The position numbers and the translations under genes are program-made. From positions 1 to 64,000 of the forward strand of contig CAJEXW010000010.1 of the NCBI GenBank assembly GCA_903994525.1: a stretch of 64,000 nucleotides of DNA, given 5' to 3'. The first letter of the stretch is position 1. Each line of letters begins with the position of its first letter. Source of the DNA: an uncultured Chlorobiaceae bacterium. Lineage in GTDB: Bacteria > Bacteroidota > Chlorobiia > Chlorobiales > Chlorobiaceae. Positions 1-9,007 of the stretch are shown here, piece by piece. The notes under the pieces are model-generated. The model was not told where the DNA came from. It worked only from the letters and a program-made list of their open reading frames with translations, and made no database searches.

Positions 1-64
1 CTCAAGTGTAACCTCTTCTATTATTACCGGCTACAAGCATAAGGTGGAAGAGGAACCCGTATGA
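1..64 (+). CDS. C-terminal end of an upstream gene, probably hydrogenase cytochrome b subunit (partial)
   Basis: An open frame enters the window at base 2 and ends at a TGA at 62-64, giving a tail that reads ...SSIITGYKHKVEEEPV. The ITGYK-type ending resembles the end of HyaC/HupC b-type cytochrome subunits of membrane [NiFe]-hydrogenases (family knowledge). Its stop overlaps the next start as ATGA, the arrangement of translationally coupled genes, and the next gene is a hydrogenase maturation protease. The assignment rests on about 20 residues plus context, so it is tentative. Confidence 0.45.
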   Translation, partial: SSVTSSIITGYKHKVEEEPV

Positions 65-537
65 AGTACAACTCTGTCAATGTAATCGGACTTGGCAATA
101 TTCTTTATGGAGATGAGGGTTTTGGCGTGGCGGCTCTCAACAGTTTCAGGGACTCATCAAGTTTCCCCGAAACTGTTCGCTTTATTGACGGTGGAACGCA
201 GGGGATAGCTCTGCTTGATTACATTGAATCTTGCGATGCCGTGATGGTGTTTGATGCCTTGATCCCTCTTCATTATGACAGGCGGGTTTATGTCTACAGG
301 AATGATGAGCTTCCCGCCTTTATTCACCGCAAAATGTCATCGCATCAGATGGGGCTTAGCGAGATGCTCGGCATTGCCCGGCTGCATGGTCGAATGCCCC
401 GCGACATCGTCCTTATTGGTGTTCCCCCTCTGGCGCTCGAACTCAATATTGGTCTGAGTCCTGAACTCACACTCTTGCTTCCTGAAGCAGTTCAGAAGGG
501 TTTCAGGATTGTAGAAGGGTGGTTAGCAGAGTTGTAG
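61..537 (+). CDS. Hydrogenase maturation protease (HyaD/HupD/HybD family)
   Basis: This 158-residue protein is the endopeptidase that clips the C-terminal tail of a [NiFe]-hydrogenase large subunit once nickel is inserted, a cytoplasmic maturation step. It opens with the family motif GLGNILYGDEGFG (residues 10-22). The three residues that contact nickel in the family (Glu, Asp, His) correspond to E19, D65 and H95. Length is normal for the family. The start overlaps the preceding stop by 4 nt, so it is probably translated as the last gene of a hydrogenase operon whose structural genes lie left of the window. Which hydrogenase it serves cannot be told from here. Confidence 0.93.
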   Translation: MKYNSVNVIGLGNILYGDEGFGVAALNSFRDSSSFPETVRFIDGGTQGIALLDYIESCDAVMVFDALIPLHYDRRVYVYRNDELPAFIHRKMSSHQMGLSEMLGIARLHGRMPRDIVLIGVPPLALELNIGLSPELTLLLPEAVQKGFRIVEGWLAEL

Positions 538-584
538 CTTATCTTTTTTTGGCTCCGTGTCTCATTGGTTTACAAAGAAAGTGA

Positions 585-1256
585 CTATGGTTTGATCAGA
601 CGCAAAAATTCACTTCGTGTGGATTGAGAGGTGATGAATTGGCCAGACATTGCAGAGGTTGTTGTGACCGAATTAAGCTTTTCAACGCCTCGCATCACCA
701 TGCACAGATGCTTTGCCTCTATGACCACCGCAACTCCTTTGGGGTTCAGCACATTCTGGATAGAGTCACGGATCTGCTGGGTAAGCCTCTCCTGTACCTG
801 CAGGCGACGCGCAAAAACCTCGACTACCCTTGCAAGTTTTGACAAGCCAACAATTTTACCGTCTGGTATATAGGCAATATGTGCTTTGCCAAAGAACGGG
901 AGAAGATGGTGTTCGCACATTGAAAAAAGATCAATATCCCTCACTAATACCATCTCATCATAAGCTTCGGTAAAAACAGCGTTTTTAAGAAGCTCTTCAG
1001 GATCCTGCTGGTAGCCTTTTGTTAAAAAACGAAGCGATTTTGCAACCCGTTCCGGTGTTTTCAGAAGTCCCTCGCGCAGGGGATCTTCCCCGATTCCACT
1101 GAGTATTTCGTAAACAGCTCCAGATAAATGATGTGTAAAAGGAGCATTTACTTGTGGCATTGTGGAGCTATATTCATCATCACAGCAACTCCCTTGGCCT
1201 GAAAAAAGAGGGGAGTTACTCTCCGCGATAGCGGACGGAATTTTTTCCTGTTTCAT
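585..1256 (-). CDS. folE: GTP cyclohydrolase I
   Basis: FolE converts GTP to 7,8-dihydroneopterin triphosphate, the first step to folate, biopterin-type pterins and 7-deazaguanines. The zinc ligands of the family are present as C114 and H117 in SMCEHHLLP, and C185 in HLCMVMRG. The roughly 35 residues before MPQVNAPF are poorly conserved in kind, so a start at the internal Met33 is possible. The ATG at 1256 lies inside the 3' end of the upstream PTPS gene (41-nt overlap), implying co-transcription and coupled translation. The 223-residue length is typical. The pairing with PTPS suggests that much of the product feeds pterin synthesis. Confidence 0.96.
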   Translation of the reverse strand: MKQEKIPSAIAESNSPLFSGQGSCCDDEYSSTMPQVNAPFTHHLSGAVYEILSGIGEDPLREGLLKTPERVAKSLRFLTKGYQQDPEELLKNAVFTEAYDEMVLVRDIDLFSMCEHHLLPFFGKAHIAYIPDGKIVGLSKLARVVEVFARRLQVQERLTQQIRDSIQNVLNPKGVAVVIEAKHLCMVMRGVEKLNSVTTTSAMSGQFITSQSTRSEFLRLIKP

Positions 1257-1665
1257 GGATGGTTACTTCATGGAGCACAAGCTCCTGGTTATTAATAGTG
1301 AGCAGTCTTTCTTCGAGAATATCCCATATCAGTATGGCAAGCACCTCAGTGGTTGGTATACAGTTTTGCAATTCCGGTACGTCATGGTTCAGATGCTTGT
1401 GGTCAAATCTTGCCGTTATTTCATATTCAAGTATACTTTTAAGCTCTTTAAGGTCAAAAAGAAAGCCGGTTTGCATGTCAACAATGCCGCAAAGCGTAAT
1501 CTCCAGCAGATAATTGTGTCCATGCCCGTAACTATTGCTGCATTTGCCGTACAGTGCAATATTTTGCTCTTCGGTGCAGAGAGGATTAAAAAGCCTGTGT
1601 GCAGCATTAAACTCAATTTTTCTTGAAACGTAAACTTTTCTTGGTTTCCGTAAAAGATCGTTCAT
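1216..1665 (-). CDS. 6-pyruvoyl-tetrahydropterin synthase, PTPS-II type
   Basis: This 149-residue COG0720 enzyme acts on dihydroneopterin triphosphate, the FolE product. Zinc-binding histidines are H23 (FNAAHRL), H48 and H50. The catalytic cysteine C42 stands in the spacing C-X5-HGH ([12 protein letters not shown]), which marks true PTPS-II enzymes making 6-pyruvoyl-tetrahydropterin, whereas queuosine-pathway QueD has C-X3-HGH (established family knowledge). The Asp-His partner motif FDHKH and the pterin-anchoring Glu in HEVTIHETG are also visible. It is the first gene of a two-gene minus-strand unit with folE. The motif favours biopterin-type pterin synthesis over queuosine; a bifunctional role cannot be excluded. 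Confidence 0.92.
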   Translation of the reverse strand: MNDLLRKPRKVYVSRKIEFNAAHRLFNPLCTEEQNIALYGKCSNSYGHGHNYLLEITLCGIVDMQTGFLFDLKELKSILEYEITARFDHKHLNHDVPELQNCIPTTEVLAILIWDILEERLLTINNQELVLHEVTIHETGKNSVRYRGE

Positions 1666-1970
1666 AAAACAGCGTCATAAGTGTTGTACAGGATAATACA
1701 ACCAGTGTATGCAGGAATAAGTTGTGGTCATATCTTGAGCTAACTTCTTCGAGCACAACATAACCGTGCAGTCACTCTATAAGTTTCAACTGTAACGACT
1801 GGAAGTAGTTGAAAAAAACATTGTGACTCAGCATTGTAATTTTTCATCAAAAAGAGTTAGAATGGGCAACAAATTTTTATGGGTGAGACGAAGAAGGGGA
1901 GCATCGTCTTCGAATGTCTTCCTGTGAGCGATTCAATGTAAACTCGGCGAGGCTAAATTAGAGAGAGATA
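1666..1970. other. Divergent intergenic region
   Basis: These 305 bases separate the minus-strand pterin genes from the plus-strand efflux operon, so both must be driven from here. I see no gene, no tRNA and no strong hairpin. One sigma70-like promoter for the efflux operon can be proposed (listed separately). No operator palindrome or adjacent repressor gene was recognised. Confidence 0.6.
1834..1863 (+). promoter_or_regulatory. Candidate sigma70-type promoter for the RND efflux operon
   Basis: TTGTAA at 1834-1839 and TAGAAT at 1858-1863 are separated by 18 bases and lie about 105 bases upstream of the efflux adaptor gene. Both boxes differ from consensus by one or two positions. This is a by-eye match in AT-rich sequence and is weak evidence. 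Confidence 0.3.
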
Positions 1971-3143
1971 ATGGATACAAAACGGAAAAAGCGGTTGTTC
2001 AGGGCTCAGGGAGTGGTCGTGTTTTTGTTGCCACTGCTGCTTTGTGGGTGCGGCGCTGCAGGTGGAGGGAAGGATAACAAAAAGCAGGAGCAACCCAGGC
2101 TTTCAGTCATGACCGTTCAGCGTTCGGACGCGACTGTAACCACTGGCTATTCTGCTCTTCTCGAAGGCAAAGTAAATGTGGAGATTCGTCCGCAGGTAGA
2201 TGGTACTCTCCAGAAAATATATGTTGACGAAGGCACCTTTGTCAAGACCGGTCAGCCACTGTTCAAAATCGATGACCAGGTTTACCGGGAGCAGTATCAT
2301 GGAGCATTGGCGGCGCAACATGTCGCTGAAGCGAGGCTTGTTGCTGCAAAAGTTGATATGGACAAACTGGTGCCACTGGTGCAGAGCAAAGTGGTGTCGG
2401 ATATTCAGCTTCAAGTTGCACAGGCCAACTATCAGGCAGCTCAAGCTGCCGTCGAGCAGGCGGTGTCTGCCTCCCGTTCTGCAAAGACAAATATGGACTA
2501 TACGACCATCAAGGCTCCTGTCAGTGGCTTTATCGGAAAAATACCGTTCAGACTTGGTACTCTTGTCACTAAAAATCAGGCTGGCTGGCTGACGCTGCTG
2601 AGTGATGTCAGTGATGTTTATGCCTATTTTAGTATGAGTGAGCTTGACTACATCCGGTTCCAAAAACAGTATGCCGGCTCTTCAGTGCAGCAAAGCCTCC
2701 ATCTGCTTCCCCCGGTCTCCCTTGTTTTAGCTGATGGAAGCCGCTTCAGTGAAAAAGGCTCTATCAGCACCGTAAGTGGGCAGTTTGATCAGGCGACCGG
2801 TTCTGTCAGGGTGAGGGCAGTATTCCCCAACAGAAAAGCTCTCCTTCGGTCGGGTAATACAGGAACGGTCGTTATGGAGTCGCTCTGTCACAATGTTCTT
2901 TTGGTACCACAGGCATCCACGGTTGAATTACAGGACAAAGTTTTTGTCTTTGTGCTGGGCAAAGAGAATAAGGTGAAGAAACAGGTGATTACCGTGGCGG
3001 CAAAAAGCGCCAATAACTATCTGGTGAACTCTGGAGTTGATGAAGGTGATACCATGGTGATGGTTGGTGTCGACAAATTACAGGATGGCGCAGTTATTAC
3101 TCCGGTCAAGGGTGTTGCCGGCGTTGTTGAACCGAAGAAATGA
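1971..3143 (+). CDS. RND efflux periplasmic adaptor (AcrA/MexA family, lipoprotein)
   Basis: This 390-residue protein is the membrane-fusion subunit linking an inner-membrane RND pump to an outer-membrane channel. The N-terminus has a basic stretch, a hydrophobic core and a lipobox-like LLLCGCG near residues 22-28, so it is probably a lipoprotein facing the periplasm. The lipoyl/barrel half motif VEIRPQVDGTLQKIYVDEG and the matching VSGFIGKIPFRLG half flank an Ala/Gln-rich coiled coil (roughly residues 115-170). It heads an operon with the pump and channel genes. An ATG preceded by GAGAGAG supports the start. The pump's substrate is not predictable. Confidence 0.94.
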   Translation: MDTKRKKRLFRAQGVVVFLLPLLLCGCGAAGGGKDNKKQEQPRLSVMTVQRSDATVTTGYSALLEGKVNVEIRPQVDGTLQKIYVDEGTFVKTGQPLFKIDDQVYREQYHGALAAQHVAEARLVAAKVDMDKLVPLVQSKVVSDIQLQVAQANYQAAQAAVEQAVSASRSAKTNMDYTTIKAPVSGFIGKIPFRLGTLVTKNQAGWLTLLSDVSDVYAYFSMSELDYIRFQKQYAGSSVQQSLHLLPPVSLVLADGSRFSEKGSISTVSGQFDQATGSVRVRAVFPNRKALLRSGNTGTVVMESLCHNVLLVPQASTVELQDKVFVFVLGKENKVKKQVITVAAKSANNYLVNSGVDEGDTMVMVGVDKLQDGAVITPVKGVAGVVEPKK

Positions 3144-3203
3144 GTGTACAGGCAGTGGTGATAATTTTCCCGCAGAGAAGGGGCGAGCTAAACGTATTTA
3201 TTG

Positions 3204-6200
3204 ATGTTTGAAAGATTTATTTCCAGACCGGTTCTTGCTACGGTTATATCGGTTATTCTGGTTATCCTCGGTCTTGTGGGTATGAACCAGCTCTCCATTA
3301 CCAGGTTTCCTGATATTGCACCTCCGAGTGTCTCTGTAACGGCAAGTTATCCCGGTGCCAGTGCCGAGACGGTTGGCCGTTCAGTCGCTCCGCCTCTCGA
3401 AGAGGCGATCAACGGTGTGGAAAACATGACCTATATGCTTTCGACCTCGGCCAATGATGGTTCACTTTCAATTACTGTTTTTTTTAAGCAGGGAACCAAT
3501 CCTGACCAGGCTGCTGTGAACGTACAGAATCGGGTGGCCCAGGCGACCAGCAGATTGCCTGCTGAAGTGAATCAAATTGGTGTGACGACAGTCAAGCGTC
3601 AGAACAGCCAGATTATGTTGATCAATCTTGCCAGTCGCGTTAAAGAGTATGATCAGATCTTTCTGCAAAACTATGCCAAGATTAACATTGTTGACGATTT
3701 ATCAAGGGTTCCCGGTGTGGGTCAGGTTACAGTCTATGGGAACCTTGATTATTCTATGCGGATATGGTTGAGGCCGAAGCAGATGGCGGCATACAAGGTG
3801 ACACCCCAGGAGGTCGCTGCTGCCATCCAGAGTCAGAATCTTGAGGCGGCTCCAGGGTCGTTCGGAGAGAACAGTACGCAGGCGATGCAGTATGTGATGA
3901 AGTACAAGGGAAAGAATCCCTATCCCGGCGATTATGAAAATATTGTAGTTCGTTCAAATCCTGACGGTTCACTGCTCAAACTTGGTGATATCGCCCGTGT
4001 CGAGTTTGGTGCTTACCGCTATACTGTTGACACCAAGGCAAACGGGGAGCCTGCTGTAGTTCTTGCAGTCTATCAGGCTCCAGGTTCAAATGCCAACAAG
4101 GTTGAAACTGGTTTGCGCAACGTGCTCGCAAAGGTCTCCACATCGTTTCCTTCCGGGATCACGTACTCTATTCCCTTCAGTTCAAAAAAGGTTGTTGATG
4201 AATCTATTGACCAGGTTGTGCATACTCTTGTTGAGGCATTTCTGCTGGTGTTCCTGGTTGTTTTTATCTTTTTGCAGGATTTTCGCTCAACCCTTATACC
4301 GGCAATTGCTGTGCCAGTGGCAATTATTGGCACTTTTTTCTTTATGAACCTGTTTGGATTTTCCATCAATGTCCTGACTCTCTTTGGATTGGTGCTTGCT
4401 ATCGGTATTGTGGTTGATGATGCTATTGTTGTGGTTGAGGCGGTTCATGCCAAAATGGAACAGAAAAAATACCCGGCAAAAATCGCAACAGTTTCGGCGA
4501 TGAGGGAGATCACCAAAGCCATTGTGACCATTACTCTTGTGATGTCGTCGGTTTTTCTTCCGGTTGGCTTTCTGGAGGGCTCCACAGGTGTTTTTTACAG
4601 GCAGTTTGCCTTTACACTTGCCATTGCTATTCTGATTTCAGCAGTTAATGCGTTGACTCTCAGTCCGGCTCTCTGTGCTCTGTTTCTTGCCAATCTTCAT
4701 GAGCACGACAAGAGCAGTAAATTTGGAGGCTTTGGACAACGCTTCTTCTCAAGCTTTAATGCAGGTTTTGAGGCGATGAAACGCAAGTATCTTGGCTCTC
4801 TTGTTTTTCTGCTTCGCAATAAACGATTCACTTATGGTTTTCTGGGTATGGTCATCGCTCTCTCATTCTGGATGTTCAAGACCATGCCTACCGGCTTTAT
4901 TCCTGACGAGGATAATGGATTTGTTATCGTTTCAGTTACCCTTCCACCAGGCGCTTCCTTTATGCGTACACAAGCAGCCATGGACAAGGCCGCAGTAACG
5001 TTACGCTCAATTCCGGCGGTACAGAAGGTGATATCAATTGCGGGCATCAATATTCTTTCAAGAAGTTCATCACCTTCAGCAGGTTTGTTGTTTATTCAGT
5101 TGAAAGATGTCAAAGAGCGAGGTCCGGATGGTAATATCAAAAAACTCCTCGGATTGATTTCACAGAAGTTGAGCAACCGGGAGGGCTCCTTCTTCGCTCT
5201 TGCGCAACCGACAGTGCCTGGATTCAGTACGGTCGGTGGACTTGAGTTTGCATTGCAGGACCGCAGTGGTGGCGCTCTTGATAAGTTCAGTGGCGTTGCC
5301 AAAGCGTTTATTGGCGAATTGATGAAACGGCCGGAGATAGGTTTTGCCTTTACCAGCTTTAAGGCCACTTATCCCCAGTATGAACTAGAGGTTGACAATA
5401 GCAAGGCAGCCCAGCTTGGTGTGAATGTCAAGGACCTTATGACGGTTTTACAGGCTTATTACGGGAGTATGCAGGCATCAGATTTCAACCGGTTTGGTAA
5501 ATATTATAGGGTTGTGATGCAGGCAGAGCCTGGAGAACGTGCCGAGCCCTCATCGCTGAATGGGATTTTTGTTAAAAACTCCAGAGGTGATATGGTTCCG
5601 ATTGCCTCAGTGATTACTCTGAAACGTGTGTATGGTACCGAATCAGTTGATCATTTCAATCTGTTCAATGCTATTTCTGTCAATGCCGTTGTCAAGCCAG
5701 GATTCAGTACAGGACAGGCCATCAAAGCGGTTGAAGAGGTTTCGATGCGCACCCTGCCAACCGGTTTCACTTATGACTGGAAAGGCCAGAGCAGGGAAGA
5801 GATTGAGTCGACGGGAGGTTTGCTCTTTATTTTTCTGCTCTCGGTCTTGTTTGTCTATTTTCTGCTTGCCGCGCTCTACGAAAGCTATCTGCTTCCTCTC
5901 GCGGTGATGTTCTCTATTCCAACCGGTCTGCTTGGAGTTTTTCTTGGTATAAAGCTTGCTGGTATTGAGAACAACATCTACGTACAGGTTGCTGTGATCA
6001 TGCTTATCGGGTTGTTGGCCAAGAATGCCATTTTAATTGTCGAATTTGCATTGCAGCGCAGAGTGGCGGGAAGCTCGCTCGCTGCTGCAGCAATTGAAGG
6101 TGCAAAGGCACGGATCCGTCCGATTCTTATGACCTCTCTTGCTTTTATTGCAGGTCTTCTGCCGCTTCTCTTTGTGACCGGCCCGGCGGCCCAGGGCAAC

Positions 6201-6404
6201 CACTCCATTGGTGCTGCAGCTATCGGAGGCATGTTTGTCGGGATGTTACTCGGTATCTTTATTGTTCCCGTGTTGTTTGTCACCTTTCAGTATCTCCAGG
6301 AGCGTTTTACTGGTGTGGCATCGCCCATTGTTGAAGCCGGAGATCTGCTTGAAGAGCTTCTGAGCAATGAAAAAGTGCGGTCACAGCAACCACTTGATGT
6401 ATAA
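3204..6404 (+). CDS. RND efflux pump, AcrB/MexB (HAE1) family inner-membrane transporter
   Basis: The proton-driven pump component is about 1066 residues, the normal size for the family. It has the standard N-terminus MFERFISRPVLATVI, a first transmembrane segment, and two large periplasmic loops. The TM4 relay motif contains two adjacent aspartates (GIVVDDAIVVVEA), and the TM10 lysine lies in GLLAKNAILIVEFA. The frame also allows a TTG three bases earlier; ATG at 3204 was chosen. It lies 60 bases after the adaptor and 9 bases before the channel gene, a classic tripartite operon. No regulator gene is adjacent, so control is unknown. Confidence 0.96.
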   Translation: MFERFISRPVLATVISVILVILGLVGMNQLSITRFPDIAPPSVSVTASYPGASAETVGRSVAPPLEEAINGVENMTYMLSTSANDGSLSITVFFKQGTNPDQAAVNVQNRVAQATSRLPAEVNQIGVTTVKRQNSQIMLINLASRVKEYDQIFLQNYAKINIVDDLSRVPGVGQVTVYGNLDYSMRIWLRPKQMAAYKVTPQEVAAAIQSQNLEAAPGSFGENSTQAMQYVMKYKGKNPYPGDYENIVVRSNPDGSLLKLGDIARVEFGAYRYTVDTKANGEPAVVLAVYQAPGSNANKVETGLRNVLAKVSTSFPSGITYSIPFSSKKVVDESIDQVVHTLVEAFLLVFLVVFIFLQDFRSTLIPAIAVPVAIIGTFFFMNLFGFSINVLTLFGLVLAIGIVVDDAIVVVEAVHAKMEQKKYPAKIATVSAMREITKAIVTITLVMSSVFLPVGFLEGSTGVFYRQFAFTLAIAILISAVNALTLSPALCALFLANLHEHDKSSKFGGFGQRFFSSFNAGFEAMKRKYLGSLVFLLRNKRFTYGFLGMVIALSFWMFKTMPTGFIPDEDNGFVIVSVTLPPGASFMRTQAAMDKAAVTLRSIPAVQKVISIAGINILSRSSSPSAGLLFIQLKDVKERGPDGNIKKLLGLISQKLSNREGSFFALAQPTVPGFSTVGGLEFALQDRSGGALDKFSGVAKAFIGELMKRPEIGFAFTSFKATYPQYELEVDNSKAAQLGVNVKDLMTVLQAYYGSMQASDFNRFGKYYRVVMQAEPGERAEPSSLNGIFVKNSRGDMVPIASVITLKRVYGTESVDHFNLFNAISVNAVVKPGFSTGQAIKAVEEVSMRTLPTGFTYDWKGQSREEIESTGGLLFIFLLSVLFVYFLLAALYESYLLPLAVMFSIPTGLLGVFLGIKLAGIENNIYVQVAVIMLIGLLAKNAILIVEFALQRRVAGSSLAAAAIEGAKARIRPILMTSLAFIAGLLPLLFVTGPAAQGNHSIGAAAIGGMFVGMLLGIFIVPVLFVTFQYLQERFTGVASPIVEAGDLLEELLSNEKVRSQQPLDV

Positions 6405-6413
6405 AAAAGGTTT

Positions 6414-7823
6414 ATGAAAAAAAAGACAAATATTTTCTTGTTGACAGGGATATTCAGCGTTGCCTCTCTTGGTATGGCTGGATGCAGTGGTAGTCGTGAG
6501 TCGATGAAGCATGAGCCCACTGTTCCTGCCGCCTATCGTGGTACGCCCCAGGTTGTTCCAGTTGCAGCAGAGAGATCCGTGACAGCAAAGCTTCCCTACA
6601 AAAGTTTTTTTACCGATTCTGCTTTGCAGGCGCTGATTGACACCTCTTTGGTCAACAATCTTGACCTGCAGGTTGCGGTCAAAAATATTGACTTTGCACA
6701 GCAGGCACTCAATGCGGCAAAGCTTGGAACGCTTCCTGCAGTTACTGCTGGTATTCAGGATATTCGATCCTATTCCTCCGACAACGGGGTTAAAAAGACT
6801 CCCCAGGAGTATATTGCCTCTCTTTCTGCTTCGTGGGAGCTTGATATCTGGGGGAAAATTCGCAGCAAAAGCGAATCCTTACTTGCCTCTTCCCTGAAGA
6901 CGCAAGAGGTTGCCAAAGCTGTGCGTACGCGGTTGGTGGCGGATGTGGCAACCGGTTACTATAATCTTCTCATGCTGGACGAACAGCTTGCGGTTTCCAG
7001 GAAAAATCTTGCACTTGCGGATACGACCCTCAAGATGATTCAGCTTCAGTATGCCGCTGGCCTTGTTAATGGTCTTGCCATAAAACAGCAAGAGGCAGTG
7101 CGCGAGTCGGTTGCCGGGTCAATTCCTCTGCTGGAGCAGAATATTGCTTTGCAGGAAAATGCGTTAAGTGCCCTCTGCGGTAAAATGCCTGGCCCGATTT
7201 TTCGCAATCACACTCTTTTCAATGCCAAGGTGACCGACAATGTTTCTGTCGGAGTTCCGGCGCTCATGCTTCAGAATCGACCCGATGTGCGTGCTGCTGA
7301 ACTTGTCGTAAGGGGAGCGTATGCTGATGTCGATGAGGCGGGGGCAACTTTTTACCCCTCGCTTGTTGTTACTGCCCAAGGGGGAGTAAGTGCTCTCAAA
7401 TCAAGTGACTGGTTTAGTGTCCCTGGCTCTTTGTTTGGTGTGCTGCAGGGCTCTTTATTACAGCCGCTGTTTCAGCGTGGACAGTTGAATGCAAACTATG
7501 AGCAGTCAAAGATCAAGCAGGAGCAGGCTGAACTTGCTTTCAGACAGTCGGTGTTGAAGGCCGTTGCAGAGGTTTCCGACGCTCTTGTTCGGCTTGAGAA
7601 GGTAAAGGCGCAGGAGAATTTGGCCGAGGAGCGTGTTGCAACATTGCAAAAAGCGGTTGATCACGCCGGGATGCTTTTTCAAGGCGGCATGGCGACATAT
7701 CTTGAAGTTATTGTGGTACAGGGCAATGCTCTTGTCGCTGAGCTTGTTCTCGCCGATTTACGACGACAACATCTTGTGTCCATGGCAGAACTCTATCGTG
7801 CTGTTGGTGGTGGGTGGCTGTAA
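6414..7823 (+). CDS. Outer-membrane efflux channel (OprM/NodT family lipoprotein)
   Basis: This 469-residue TolC-like channel completes the tripartite efflux system. A lipoprotein signal is clear: MKKK, a hydrophobic stretch, then lipobox GMAGC with the lipidated Cys at about residue 24. Two internally similar outer-membrane-efflux repeats follow, with signatures such as SWELDIWGKIRSKSES in the first half and a LLQPLFQRGQLNA segment in the second, which are characteristic of the NodT family. It starts 9 bases after the pump gene stops. No terminator was recognised after it. Confidence 0.95.
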   Translation: MKKKTNIFLLTGIFSVASLGMAGCSGSRESMKHEPTVPAAYRGTPQVVPVAAERSVTAKLPYKSFFTDSALQALIDTSLVNNLDLQVAVKNIDFAQQALNAAKLGTLPAVTAGIQDIRSYSSDNGVKKTPQEYIASLSASWELDIWGKIRSKSESLLASSLKTQEVAKAVRTRLVADVATGYYNLLMLDEQLAVSRKNLALADTTLKMIQLQYAAGLVNGLAIKQQEAVRESVAGSIPLLEQNIALQENALSALCGKMPGPIFRNHTLFNAKVTDNVSVGVPALMLQNRPDVRAAELVVRGAYADVDEAGATFYPSLVVTAQGGVSALKSSDWFSVPGSLFGVLQGSLLQPLFQRGQLNANYEQSKIKQEQAELAFRQSVLKAVAEVSDALVRLEKVKAQENLAEERVATLQKAVDHAGMLFQGGMATYLEVIVVQGNALVAELVLADLRRQHLVSMAELYRAVGGGWL

Positions 7824-8015
7824 GGGGATTAAGGCGTTAATATCTATGATTATTATTAGATATATTATCCGATGCATCGCTTCTTGAGGCTCTGAAGGTA
7901 CATTTTACCTGCTCCTGCTGTGGGGTAGTTGATTGAGCCAACAAAAAAAAATAAATTAAAATCCTGTGGTTGTGCTGCGAGGATGCTTTCTGTGAATAAA
8001 GAGGTTGATTTTTTG

Positions 8016-8816
8016 ATGGATACACAAGCGTATAATGCAACGGTTATTGGTAAAATCATGGTTACGCCCGACATCATGATCTTGACGATTGATGCTGATG
8101 AGCCAAGAGTTGAGTTTGAGGCAGGCCAGAATTTGCTGCTTGGGCTCTATGGGTATGAGTCACGCTCTTCAAATTCGGAGCCGGAGCTGGATCCCGCTGA
8201 AGCAGACAAGCTGATAAAAAGGCCCTATTCAATTGCATCTTCTAAAACCGAGACTCGGCAGCTTGAGTTTTACATTTCCCAAGTCAAATCTGGACAGTTG
8301 ACTTCGAGGCTTTTCAAACTCAATATTGGCGACAGACTTTATGTCGGCACAAAGATAACCGGGATTTTTCGTCTTGACGAAACACCTGACGGGAGTGATA
8401 TTGTCATGGTTGCAACCGGGACGGGTATTGCTCCCTATATCAGTTTTTTGCGTTCACATATTGTTGAGCGACCCGAGAGCAAGATGGTTGTCATTCAGGG
8501 GGCTGCTCATCGGTGGGATCTTGGCTATTACAGTGAATTGACCTTTCTTGAGAAGACTTATGCGAACTTTTTCTATGTGCCCACGCTTACCGATGCAGAT
8601 GAAAAATGGGATGGTTATCGGGTTTGTATTGAGGATCTCTTGACAAACGAGGTGTTGCAAAATGAGTTTAATATATCTCCCGATCCAGAAAGAACTCATT
8701 TTTTTGTGAGCGGAAAACCGGAGATGGTTGCCCATGTTTCAGACTGGCTCCTTGAGTTTGGTTATACAAGGCACCATCCTGATGATCCCGGTGAGTTGTA
8801 TATCGAAGAGTTCTGA
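8016..8816 (+). CDS. Ferredoxin/flavodoxin-NADP+ reductase (Fpr-type FAD flavoprotein)
   Basis: The protein has the FNR fold: an FAD-binding barrel with RPYSIASS (flavin-contact motif) and an NAD(P)-binding half with ATGTGIAPYISFLR. It ends in the family-typical C-terminal region GELYIEEF. It would move electrons between ferredoxin or flavodoxin and NADP(H) in the cytoplasm. The open frame extends upstream to a TTG at 7929, but the ATG at 8016 has an AGAGG ribosome-binding site 11 bases ahead and begins the conserved domain, giving 266 residues. It appears to be a single-gene unit. Green sulfur bacteria also use an unrelated thioredoxin-reductase-like FNR, so this may be an auxiliary enzyme. 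Confidence 0.88.
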   Translation: MDTQAYNATVIGKIMVTPDIMILTIDADEPRVEFEAGQNLLLGLYGYESRSSNSEPELDPAEADKLIKRPYSIASSKTETRQLEFYISQVKSGQLTSRLFKLNIGDRLYVGTKITGIFRLDETPDGSDIVMVATGTGIAPYISFLRSHIVERPESKMVVIQGAAHRWDLGYYSELTFLEKTYANFFYVPTLTDADEKWDGYRVCIEDLLTNEVLQNEFNISPDPERTHFFVSGKPEMVAHVSDWLLEFGYTRHHPDDPGELYIEEF

Positions 8817-8849
8817 AGTCGTAGAGCTGATAGCCGGGAGAGAAGTGAG

Positions 8850-8923
8850 TGGACAATAAAGGACTCGAACCTTTGACCTCTCGCGTGTGAGGCGAACGCT
8901 CTAACCAACTGAGCTAATTGTCC
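8850..8923 (-). tRNA. tRNA-Val (anticodon CAC)
   Basis: Read on the minus strand, the sequence folds as a 74-base cloverleaf: acceptor GGACAAT pairing with ATTGTCC, a D-arm GCTC...GAGC, an anticodon stem closing loop CTCACAC (anticodon CAC, codon GTG), and a T-arm with GGTTCGAGTCC. The discriminator base is A and the CCA end is not encoded. Confidence 0.96.
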
Positions 8924-9007
8924 ATAAGTTTTACAGCCGTAGTATAGGTTTTGAGATTCATTTTTGCAATGCTGAAGAGGGTTATTTTTTAATATTCAAA
9001 TGACATC

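Noticed and set aside
2103-2663. Minus-strand 186-codon frame within the efflux adaptor gene
   Set aside because: It is opposite a complete AcrA-family gene and its translation shows no motif.
7823-8015. N-terminal extension of the ferredoxin reductase to a TTG at 7929 with a cysteine-containing segment (SCGCAARM)
   Set aside because: The ATG at 8016 has a ribosome-binding site and matches the family start; the extension contains no conserved domain.
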